Part shown: piece by piece, positions 36,029 to 42,845 of the stretch
Numbering within the stretch: position 1 is the stretch's first letter
Layout of the letters: each line of letters begins with the position of its first letter
NCBI GenBank assembly: GCA_026129765.1
Contig: JAHCHP010000012.1
Coordinates: 48,062-112,061 of the forward strand
Source: Fimbriimonadia bacterium
GTDB lineage: Bacteria; Armatimonadota; Fimbriimonadia; Fimbriimonadales; GBS-DC
DNA: 64,000 nt
Reading direction: 5' to 3'
Program-made: the position numbers and the translations under genes
The notes under the pieces: model-generated
What the model was told of the DNA's origin: nothing
Database searches by the model: none
The model's input: the letters and a program-made list of their open reading frames with translations, nothing else

Positions 36029-36034
36029 ATTTTA
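36029..36034 (-). promoter_or_regulatory. -10 element (GGTAAAAT) overlapping the stop codon of the upstream gene
   Basis: On the minus strand the TAA stop of the phosphoesterase gene forms the first three bases of TAAAAT, 21 bases before the ATG of the TPR gene. The leader contains GGAGG. This suggests an internal promoter within the cluster. Confidence 0.45.
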
Positions 36035-36769
36035 CCTGTTTCGCTGCCATTCTATCAGACTCGCCTCCACCCCCCAACGTTCCGACAGTCGTTCGAGTTG
36101 AATAAGCGAGGCTCCACGTCCAAAGGGCAGCGACTGTAAAATCGGAACGCCATTCACCCATTCGGGAGGGCAAATGGGCGTGTGGGAATGTCCCCCCAAG
36201 ATTAAATCGATAGCGGGGTATCTCTCTGCCAGTTCCCGGTCTTTTCGCGCGCCGATATGGGTCAAAGCAATCAGCAAATCGACCTGTGGGCGCAAGGTGT
36301 CAATCACCTCCCGCGCAGATTCTAAAGGCGAGTCAAATAGGTACGCGCTGATGATGGCAGATTTCATGCGGGGCGTGATCATGGGAACGGTCAACCCAAA
36401 CACGCCGACCCTGCAGCCTGAATGCGATAAGATCACGGAGGGAACAGCAGGAAAGTAGGTTTTAGCAGATTTGGCGCGCAGGTTGGCGCATAACAGAGGA
36501 AACGACGATTCGCCCACTTTTGCGCGAAAAGCTGCCGGGTTAAAATGGAATTCGCGATTGCCCAAGGTCATGGCGGCATAGCCCGCAGCCTGCATATGCT
36601 TCCAAGCTGGCTCTGGACGGACCGGAATGGCGATATTTCCGCATTTCACCGCATCGCCCGAATCGAGAAGCAATGCCCCATGCGTTTCGCGCAGCGATTT
36701 CAGTTCTTGAGCCAGCGCGTTGTCCCACTTTCCATGCGTGTCGTTGGTGTGCAGGAGCGAAACGTGCAT
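36032..36769 (-). CDS. Calcineurin-like phosphoesterase, 5'-nucleotidase (UshA) N-domain type
   Basis: The product has 245 residues with only the metallophosphatase domain; the UshA C-terminal substrate domain and a signal peptide are absent. The motifs are LLHTNDTHGKW (D-x-H), LLLDSGDAVKCG (GD), MTLGNREFHF, IALTHIGARKD and DLILGGHSHTPI (GHSH). The third motif has Arg where most relatives have His (GNHE), which may be a subfamily trait rather than inactivation. It is read leftward, 20 bases after the J-like gene. Confidence 0.88.
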   Translation of the reverse strand: MHVSLLHTNDTHGKWDNALAQELKSLRETHGALLLDSGDAVKCGNIAIPVRPEPAWKHMQAAGYAAMTLGNREFHFNPAAFRAKVGESSFPLLCANLRAKSAKTYFPAVPSVILSHSGCRVGVFGLTVPMITPRMKSAIISAYLFDSPLESAREVIDTLRPQVDLLIALTHIGARKDRELAERYPAIDLILGGHSHTPICPPEWVNGVPILQSLPFGRGASLIQLERLSERWGVEASLIEWQRNR

Positions 36770-36789
36770 AGGCAGCGATAGACCGCGTT

Positions 36790-37260
36790 TTACAACTGCA
36801 ACTCGCCAAAGCGGTCGGCAGTGGTGTCAAACCGCTTGAGCAGCGCCTTGTATGCCTCATCCAGACGCGCTTTGATTTTCTCTGCTTTGGCGCGCTCTTC
36901 TGATTCCTCTGGGAAACGCATCGGATCGCATTTTTGGATTAAGTCCATATAGGTTCGGCGGACGATGGCGAACTCAGTGCCTTCTTCTAATCCCAGCGCC
37001 TTGTAATGCGCGCCGATTTCGGTCAGTGGCTCAGCAGGCTTGGAAGGTGAAGCGGACGCGGGCGGCGCGCTGGCAGGGGGCGCGCTTTGTCCCGGTCGGT
37101 TCCGGGGGGTTGACGGCGACATCGCATCTCGAAACTCGGTTTCGGCGTCCACGCGCGCCTGGCTCTGTTCCTCAATGGTTCGCTCGATATCCTCCAACCG
37201 TTTGGATATCTGGTCTAATGCGCCGCGCGTGATTCGAGTGACTTTCTTACCAATAGACAT
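36790..37260 (-). CDS. J-domain-like protein with N-terminal coiled coil
   Basis: The product has 156 residues from ATG 37260, which has AAGGAG 9 bases upstream; the frame is open farther, but into repeat sequence. The N-terminus (KKVTRITRGALDQISKRLEDIERTIEEQS) is a basic coiled coil. A Pro/Ala/Ser linker follows, then a DnaJ-like region (about 92-150: HYKALGLEEGTEFAIVRRTY to YKALLKRFD). The HPD tripeptide needed to stimulate Hsp70 is replaced by CDP in LIQKCDPMRF. It probably does not act as a normal co-chaperone. It lies in the pspA cluster. Confidence 0.72.
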   Translation of the reverse strand: MSIGKKVTRITRGALDQISKRLEDIERTIEEQSQARVDAETEFRDAMSPSTPRNRPGQSAPPASAPPASASPSKPAEPLTEIGAHYKALGLEEGTEFAIVRRTYMDLIQKCDPMRFPEESEERAKAEKIKARLDEAYKALLKRFDTTADRFGELQL

Positions 37261-37294
37261 CGTTAGAAACTCCTTGCTATTCCTTATTTCGAAA

Positions 37295-37345
37295 CCTGTT
37301 TCGGTTCCCCTTGCTTGCAGGGGGAACCCTAAGGAGGGGGTTACA
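37295..37345. repeat. Hairpin repeat (ggttcccc...ggggaacc)
   Basis: 'ggttccccttgcttgcaggg' followed by ggaaccc forms a hairpin of the same family as units at about 9500, 10680, 47510, 52030 and 63800. It sits between the beta-barrel and J-like genes. Confidence 0.65.
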
Positions 37346-37354
37346 AACAAACCC

Positions 37355-38215
37355 TCACAATCGCCAATCGACAGTAAAAGCAAGCGTCTGAATCCGTTGA
37401 TTCTGCCCCCTGAGCGCGATGCCTGCGCGTATGTCTGGCGCCAGCGACTGGCTAAGCCCCAATCGCCAGGTCCACTTTTCCGTCACTGTTTGATAAACGA
37501 TTCCTAATTCTGGCGAACCGGGCATGTTAAAATTCGTTCGCGCGCCGAACCAATGGGTATCAGGCGCAGAAACATCCCCCGAATAGATCCATTCCAACAG
37601 CACCTTCGCTTTATCCAAATCGAGCCTGTAATCGGCTCCATACAAAATGTTGTAGCCCCGCCGGTCTAAGTTCGTCTCCGGCAGACGCCAAGCGGTAAAT
37701 GCGCTGGAGTAGATGCCAAAATGGCGTCCGACTCCCACCGATACCCCCGCAGTTTCGCCGCCCACTCGAACCAAGAGACCCTGCTGGCGTTCTTTGCCAT
37801 TCATCAAATAAGCCACCCGCATGGGCAGGTTTCCTATGGCGGACTGGGTCGGCGACTGCACCGCCACCACGCTCTCATTCAGCAGCCAGCCTGAACCGAA
37901 CGGCGCGTAGAATCGCCCAATGCGCCATCCGCCTACCTTTTCCACATACAGCTCGTCTATCAGGCTGGTATCCAAGTCGCCCGGAATACGCTCAAAACGC
38001 TGCGCGACATAGGTCGAGTAACCGCTGTCAAAATAGAACCGCAAACTGGCAATGGATCGTTCCGCGGTGTCGGTGAACCACCGGGTTTTGACATCGTCTT
38101 CTTCAAAGCGCGTTTGCGGCGTCAACCGGATATTAAAGAAGACGGTGGGGGGCTGCGCATAGGACAAGCAGACAATCCCCCACAGGACAAACAACCCACT
38201 GAGAACCGCTTTCAC
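37355..38215 (-). CDS. Predicted outer-membrane beta-barrel protein
   Basis: The product has 286 residues from GTG 38215. That start forms a GTGA overlap with the pspA stop and opens a good signal peptide (VKAVLSGLFVLWGIVCLSYAQ). The frame extends upstream within pspA, but that part is a shadow. The mature protein is built of alternating polar/hydrophobic strands with Gly and aromatic girdle residues (RIGRFYAPFGSGWLL, GLLVRVGGETAGVSVGVGR, WTWRLGLSQSL) and ends in a strand FTVDWRL. No porin family can be named. Translational coupling to pspA suggests envelope-stress or envelope-assembly work. Confidence 0.75.
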   Translation of the reverse strand: MKAVLSGLFVLWGIVCLSYAQPPTVFFNIRLTPQTRFEEDDVKTRWFTDTAERSIASLRFYFDSGYSTYVAQRFERIPGDLDTSLIDELYVEKVGGWRIGRFYAPFGSGWLLNESVVAVQSPTQSAIGNLPMRVAYLMNGKERQQGLLVRVGGETAGVSVGVGRHFGIYSSAFTAWRLPETNLDRRGYNILYGADYRLDLDKAKVLLEWIYSGDVSAPDTHWFGARTNFNMPGSPELGIVYQTVTEKWTWRLGLSQSLAPDIRAGIALRGQNQRIQTLAFTVDWRL

Positions 38216-39033
38216 GCTTTGGATGTATCGCCTTCGCTGTTGCCCAGTTTGCGCTCCAGTTCCTCGATCTCTTTCAGCACATCGCTTTCTGGCACGCTGC
38301 TCGCGTTGCCAGCCTGAACCGTTTGGGTTGTTTCGGTTTCGGTCGCGCTGACTGTATCCGACCGCATCCCCAGCCTGCGCTCCAGTGCTGCCAACTCTTC
38401 TTCCGCTTCGTGGTCGATTTGGGTATCTTGCAACGCTGCCACGCGCCCCTGCAGACTTTGAGCCGCCATTTCTTGGCGCGCTGAGGCTTCGGCTTCGGCT
38501 TTCTGAATCCGCTGGCTGGCGGCTTCCCAATTGGAATCGACATTTTCTAAAGACATGCCGTCCAGCGCTTTGTTGATCGCCGTTTGAATTTGCGACTGTT
38601 TCCAGCGCGCTTTCATCGCCAAGGCTTGCGCAGTCTTCACGCGCACCTCTTCTTCCTGGCGACGCAACGCGGTTTTGATTGCCTCCACCGTTTGTTTTGT
38701 TTGTTCCAACGAGGCTTGGAGGCTTTCCAGCGCAGTTTCTTGCGCCTTTTTCTCACGCACCAGTTGCAACGCCAGTTCCCGGTTGCCTTGTTTCAGCGCG
38801 AGTTCCGCCTTTTTCTCCAAGTCCTTCACGATTTTGGTGATTTTATCCACTTCCGCTTCCAGAAGATTCTTCTGGGTGATGGCTTGGATCGCCCGCTCGC
38901 GATTCTTTGCATGTGTCTCTTGCATTTCGCGGCGCGCTTGCTCCAACAACACTTCCGGATTCTCCAAATCTTCCACTTTGCCTGTGACCCAGGCGACGAT
39001 GTAACGCCATAAACGCCCTAACGCTTTGAACAT
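38212..39033 (-). CDS. pspA: PspA/IM30 family membrane-remodelling protein
   Basis: The product has 273 residues. It begins MFKALGRLWRYIVAWVTGKVEDLENPEVLLEQARREM, the family's membrane-binding helix and first hairpin. A long coiled coil with NLLEAEVDKITKIVKDLEKKAELALKQGNRELA follows. The C-terminal 60 residues are acidic and low-complexity. ESCRT-III-like PspA/Vipp1 proteins stabilise the inner membrane under stress. A promoter with TTGACT-18-GATAAT lies upstream, and GGGGAAGAG precedes the ATG. It is the first gene of the leftward cluster. Confidence 0.95.
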   Translation of the reverse strand: MFKALGRLWRYIVAWVTGKVEDLENPEVLLEQARREMQETHAKNRERAIQAITQKNLLEAEVDKITKIVKDLEKKAELALKQGNRELALQLVREKKAQETALESLQASLEQTKQTVEAIKTALRRQEEEVRVKTAQALAMKARWKQSQIQTAINKALDGMSLENVDSNWEAASQRIQKAEAEASARQEMAAQSLQGRVAALQDTQIDHEAEEELAALERRLGMRSDTVSATETETTQTVQAGNASSVPESDVLKEIEELERKLGNSEGDTSKA

Positions 39034-39133
39034 AGATTCTCTTCCCCTTCTCTGAGGCTCCTACCGCAAGCCTCCTCCTTCTGCTGCCTTCTGTCCCCCG
39101 ACAAAAATGGCAGCGCGTTTTTTATGCCTATAA

Positions 39134-39163
39134 ATTATCGCACAAAATGGGCTGAGAAGTCAA
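39134..39163 (-). promoter_or_regulatory. Sigma-70-type promoter of pspA
   Basis: The minus strand reads TTGACT (39158-39163), 18 bases, GATAAT (39134-39139). This is one of the few classical -35/-10 pairs here. No sigma-54 element (GG-N10-GC) of enterobacterial psp type was found. Confidence 0.6.
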
Positions 39164-39225
39164 ATAATTTAGAGGCTGATGGGAAAAATCTCTCTATTGT
39201 TCCCTTGAATCTGGAACATAGCGCT

Positions 39226-39582
39226 TTATTCTTCTAAGTTTTCGAGTATTTGGCGAATTGCTTCTTGAAGCGGAATGACATCTTCTTGAATAGTCTTCCA
39301 AACAATATCCACATCGATATCGTGGTATCCATGCGCCAAAATATCACGCATACCGGCGATGTCTTTCCAAGGCACTTGCGGGTACTTTCTACGGGCTGTG
39401 TGAGGTTTCCGCTTTACAGCCTCCCCGACAATCTCTAAAGCGCGCACGGTTGCCATTAGACGCATGTCATCGCGCTCTAACTCTTCCGCAGAAGAGACAG
39501 AGGAAGTGAACCGCTGCGTCTTTTCTGCATACTCCAAGACATCGTTCAGGTGATCTCGTATAGCGCGTGTTGCCCGACTCAT
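39226..39582 (-). CDS. hepT: HepT-like HEPN toxin (DUF86) of a MntA-HepT system
   Basis: The product has 118 residues, all-helical. The RNase motif R-x4-H-x-Y is R79-x4-H84-x-Y86 in MRDILAHGYHDID. The family opening HLNDVLEYAEK and ALEIVGEAVKR are also typical. HepT cleaves RNA and is silenced when MntA adds AMP to the motif's tyrosine. The gene overlaps mntA by 4 bases and comes second. Known systems often have the two in either order. Confidence 0.93.
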   Translation of the reverse strand: MSRATRAIRDHLNDVLEYAEKTQRFTSSVSSAEELERDDMRLMATVRALEIVGEAVKRKPHTARRKYPQVPWKDIAGMRDILAHGYHDIDVDIVWKTIQEDVIPLQEAIRQILENLEE

Positions 39583-39914
39583 ACAGGAACGGCTTCCTCC
39601 AAAATAAACTTGCCGATGTGGGGTTTGAGAGAGCTTTTCAGCACTAAATCTACGCGCTTCCCTAATAATTGGGAAAGCTCTCGTTGGAGTCTCGCTATAT
39701 CCAGAAGCGAAGGAACTTCATCGAATTCCACCAACACATCGATATCACTGCGACTACGCTGTTCCCCACGAACATAAGAACCGAACAGCCAAAGCGCGTG
39801 TACTTTGTAGCGCATTTGCAAATCGGGCAAATTCTCTCCCAACACCTTTCGTATCTCGTTAAGGTTCGGTTTCAAAGTTGTTGGCAAGGGGCGATCTTTT
39901 GTTGAAGGTCTCAC
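39579..39914 (-). CDS. mntA: MntA-like minimal nucleotidyltransferase antitoxin
   Basis: The product has 111 residues starting at GTG 39914. The nucleotidyltransferase signature G-S-x10-D-x-D is G45-S46...D57-x-D59 in LFGSYVRGEQRSRSDIDVLV, with a third acidic residue in RVDLVL. It AMPylates and neutralises HepT. The GTG has a GGTAAAAT element only 6 bases upstream. Confidence 0.93.
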   Translation of the reverse strand: MRPSTKDRPLPTTLKPNLNEIRKVLGENLPDLQMRYKVHALWLFGSYVRGEQRSRSDIDVLVEFDEVPSLLDIARLQRELSQLLGKRVDLVLKSSLKPHIGKFILEEAVPV

Positions 39915-39920
39915 TTCTCT

Positions 39921-39926
39921 ATTTTA
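39921..39926 (-). promoter_or_regulatory. -10 element (GGTAAAAT) of a predicted leaderless promoter, mntA-hepT
   Basis: The minus strand reads GGTAAAAT, 6 bases, GTG (39914). There is no Shine-Dalgarno. Confidence 0.6.
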
Positions 39927-39983
39927 CCTCAGATTAAACCGTTCTAATTTGCCCCTGAAAAGAGATGGTTTTGCAGAAAACGG

Positions 39984-39989
39984 TATAAT
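39984..39989 (+). promoter_or_regulatory. -10 element (GGTATAAT) of a predicted leaderless promoter, esterase gene
   Basis: GGTATAAT, 6 bases, then GTG 39996. It is divergent from the mntA promoter. Confidence 0.6.
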
Positions 39990-39995
39990 TTTCTT

Positions 39996-41090
39996 GTGCA
40001 AACGCTTTTCCATCTCGTTCAACAGGCAAGAAACGCTCGAAACGCGCAAGAACGACGCGCTCTATCCGAACGAGTCGCGATGCTAACGCGATCAACTTCT
40101 TGCCCGTTGACCCACAATAAACAGGTTCTATTTTTAGCGATTCATGACACCGCTAAGTCCATCTCTGCCGCTGGCGAATGGACCGATTGGCAGCCTTCGG
40201 CGGTTTTGGAACGGTTGCCTGACACCTCGCTTTGGACCGGTCTTCTGGAGTTCCCCATCGATGCGCGTTTGGAATACAAGTTAGTGATCGATGGACAATG
40301 GGTTCTGGACCCGCTCAATCCGAACAAAGTCGATAATGGCGTGGGAGGCGAAAACTCATGGTTCGGCATGCCGCGTTATCGCGAAACGCCGGTTCCCCAA
40401 GACCCGAAGGCTCCTAAAGGAACCCTTGAGCAGTTAGCCTGGCAGCCCAAAGGTTTTCATGCCCGAACGATCTCCGTTTATCAACCCGCGCGCAAAAGCA
40501 GCCGCATGCCGGTTCTTTATTTTCACGATGGCACGGACTATCTTAATCGCGTTGGCGTCGCAAGACTCTTTGATACCTTGATTCATCAACGCAAAATCGA
40601 ACCCTTGGTCGCCGTCTTCTCGCCCCCGATTGACCGTATGGCAGAATACCTGCGTCAACGCCAAGCCTATCTGGAACAGTTCGCGAACGATTTAACCGTA
40701 AAAATTTCCGAACGCTATGCGGTTTCCGTCCACCCCCACTCGACGGGCAGCGCAGGCGCGAGTTTAGGGGGCTTTGTCTCGCTGCTGCTGGCGTTAGACT
40801 ATCCTGAACGATTTGGGCATGTCCTCTCACAATCGGGCGCGTTTCAGGTCGATGCGCAAAGTGTGCTGCCTCGTTTGAAGCCTCTGCCGGGCAAGGGGCG
40901 GTTCTGGTTCGATTATGGAACGTATGAATCGAGCCTGACCGAAATCAACGACCGGGTTCAAACTATGTTGAAAGGAGAACGCCGCGCCAAGTTCAAAAAG
41001 CAGAATCAAGGGCATAATTGGAGCGCGTGGAAACAGCGGCTGCCTGAAGCGATCCAATGGCTGAAACTTAAATCTGAGGGGGATTCATGA
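39996..41090 (+). CDS. Putative esterase (esterase D-like) with N-terminal CBM48-like domain
   Basis: The product has 364 residues from GTG 39996. Residues about 40-125 resemble a CBM48/early-set domain (VLFLAIHDTAKSISAAGEWTDW, LEYKLVIDGQWVLDPLNP). The alpha/beta-hydrolase domain follows, with the nucleophile in SAGASLGGFVS, an aspartate in FWFDYGTYE and a histidine in GHNWSAWKQRLPEAI. This is the layout of Fes/IroE-like or feruloyl-type esterases. The substrate is unknown and no signal peptide is visible. The stop overlaps the next start by 4 bases. Confidence 0.87.
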   Translation: MQTLFHLVQQARNARNAQERRALSERVAMLTRSTSCPLTHNKQVLFLAIHDTAKSISAAGEWTDWQPSAVLERLPDTSLWTGLLEFPIDARLEYKLVIDGQWVLDPLNPNKVDNGVGGENSWFGMPRYRETPVPQDPKAPKGTLEQLAWQPKGFHARTISVYQPARKSSRMPVLYFHDGTDYLNRVGVARLFDTLIHQRKIEPLVAVFSPPIDRMAEYLRQRQAYLEQFANDLTVKISERYAVSVHPHSTGSAGASLGGFVSLLLALDYPERFGHVLSQSGAFQVDAQSVLPRLKPLPGKGRFWFDYGTYESSLTEINDRVQTMLKGERRAKFKKQNQGHNWSAWKQRLPEAIQWLKLKSEGDS

Positions 41091-42241
41091 AAGCGGATGT
41101 CTTAGTGATTGGGGGCGGGGTCATTGGCGCGAGCGCGGCATACCATTTGAGTCAAGCGGGCTTGAAAACGCGCCTGCTGGAACGCAACGAACCGTTTCAA
41201 GGCAGCACGACACGCGCAACGGGCGGGTTCCGAGCGCAATTCAGCACCCCGATCAATGTCCAACTGTCGCTGCTCTCACGCGAAAAGTTGCTGCGGTTCC
41301 AAGAAGAGACCGGCATCGACCCTTGTTATCAACCGAACGGCTACTTGTTTTGCGCGCGCAACGAGTCACAATTGCAAATCTTGCGAGATGCGCTGCGAGT
41401 TCAACATCAAGCCGGTTTAACGGAATCGCATGAAGTCAGCTTTGAAGAGATGAAACGATTAAACCCTGCGCTTTTCACAGATGATCTTGTGGGGGGAACC
41501 TTCTGCCCCACGGATGGTTTTATGGTCCCGATGAATCTGCGGGAAGGCTATCTTCAGGCGGCGCAGAGATTGGGAGCCATCATCGAGTATGGCATTGGCG
41601 AGTTGCGCGTTGTGACCGAGCATGGGCGCGTCAAGGGTGTTCAGACCGTGCAAGGCGAAACGATAGACTGTCCTCGGGTTGTGAATGCAGCAGGCGCGTG
41701 GGCAGGCGTCTTGGCGCGCGCGGCAGGCGTTGATCTGCCAGTGGAGCCGCTCAAACGGCATGTGGCTGTGACCCAGCCCACGCCGAACATCCCGCCTCTA
41801 ATGCCCATGACTATCGACGTCGAGGATGGTTTTCACTTGCGCCCTTATCAAGGCAGAGCGCGCCTGCTGATGCCGCTTGATCTGTCCGTTCATGACCCCT
41901 TTGATGACAGTTTTGATGAACGCTGGCTGAAGGCGATACTGCCCAAAGCGTGCCATCGGATTCCTATTCTGAGCAATGTCGATATCGACCGCGCCGCTTG
42001 TTGGGCAGGATTGTACGAGATGTCGCCCGATAAACATGCGATCTTGGGCGAAGCAAAAGAATTGAGCGGGTTTTACTTTGTGAACGGCTCTTCAGGACAC
42101 GGGGTGATGCACTCGCCCGCCTTGGGGCAACTGATCGCGGAAATCGTCACGCATGGCAACGCGAAAATCATCGATACCTTCGCGTTAAGACCTGAAAGAT
42201 TTATCGAGCAGGATTTCAATCCCGAACAAGGAATATTATAA
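41087..42241 (+). CDS. FAD-dependent amine/amino-acid oxidoreductase (DAO family)
   Basis: The product has 384 residues. The N-terminal FAD dinucleotide-binding motif is DVLVIGGGVIGASAAYHLSQAG, ending with an acidic residue in LLERNE. STTRATGGFRAQFST is the covalent/FAD-contact region of sarcosine oxidase-like enzymes. YEMSPDKHAILGEA and FVNGSSGHGVMHSPALGQL form the C-terminal FAD site. The likely substrate is an N-methyl or secondary amino acid, but this is not resolved. AGGGGG precedes the ATG, which overlaps the esterase stop. Confidence 0.92.
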   Translation: MKADVLVIGGGVIGASAAYHLSQAGLKTRLLERNEPFQGSTTRATGGFRAQFSTPINVQLSLLSREKLLRFQEETGIDPCYQPNGYLFCARNESQLQILRDALRVQHQAGLTESHEVSFEEMKRLNPALFTDDLVGGTFCPTDGFMVPMNLREGYLQAAQRLGAIIEYGIGELRVVTEHGRVKGVQTVQGETIDCPRVVNAAGAWAGVLARAAGVDLPVEPLKRHVAVTQPTPNIPPLMPMTIDVEDGFHLRPYQGRARLLMPLDLSVHDPFDDSFDERWLKAILPKACHRIPILSNVDIDRAACWAGLYEMSPDKHAILGEAKELSGFYFVNGSSGHGVMHSPALGQLIAEIVTHGNAKIIDTFALRPERFIEQDFNPEQGIL

Positions 42242-42395
42242 ACCGGGTGTGTGTAAGAAAGGCGCGTGGAGTTCGTTTCGCCTAAAAGACGAAAGAATCG
42301 CGCGCGCTGTTCCAAGGTGTCAACGGAACCTCTGCTTCGTTCTATGTGTCACTGTATACACACATTCAAACCCGTGAAAGGATAGAGAGATGTGC

Positions 42396-42401
42396 TATAA
42401 T
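42396..42401 (+). promoter_or_regulatory. Extended -10 element (TGCTATAAT)
   Basis: TGnTATAAT lies about 85 bases before the small TPR gene. The leader has no clear hairpin and only a GGAG at about 42472. Confidence 0.5.
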
Positions 42402-42485
42402 CTATGAATTCACCTGTGAGCAGTCCGAAGCAACGCTCTTATCTATCATATACGAAAATCTATATCTTCGGAGTAATGCACTGAC

Positions 42486-42845
42486 ATGGGCGACCCTAAT
42501 AGTTTAGTACTACAAGCGACACAGCTAAAGAACGATGGGCGGTATGACGAAGCGGAAGAAATTCTAAAGCGCGCCCTGACGTTAAGCCCGCGCGATCCGG
42601 AAGCGCATCGCGTGTTAGGGCTTGTTTACTGCTTCACAGGCATGTTTGACGAGTCGATTCAAGAGTTAGAAACGGCAGTGAATCTTAGCCCTGATAACCT
42701 GACGGCTCGCGTGGACCTGGCATTGACCTATTCGATGCTGGGCATGGCGCCGGAAGCGAAAGCGCAGCTGCAGGAAGTCCTGAAAATGGACCCCTCCAAT
42801 GAAGCCGCGCAGCGTCACATCATCTATTTTGACGATGAAGAATAG
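42486..42845 (+). CDS. Small TPR protein
   Basis: The product has 119 residues, with three TPR units and little else (LKNDGRYDEAEEILKRALTLSP, CFTGMFDESIQELETAVNLSP, SMLGMAPEAKAQLQEVLKMDP). It is cytoplasmic. The last 11 bases overlap the likely start of the YfhO-type gene, giving translational coupling. Confidence 0.85.
   Translation: MGDPNSLVLQATQLKNDGRYDEAEEILKRALTLSPRDPEAHRVLGLVYCFTGMFDESIQELETAVNLSPDNLTARVDLALTYSMLGMAPEAKAQLQEVLKMDPSNEAAQRHIIYFDDEE

Noticed and set aside
38216..38530. N-terminal extension of the beta-barrel gene into pspA
   Set aside because: It encodes Arg/Gly-rich sequence in the wrong frame of pspA; the GTG at 38215 gives a signal peptide and a stop-start overlap.
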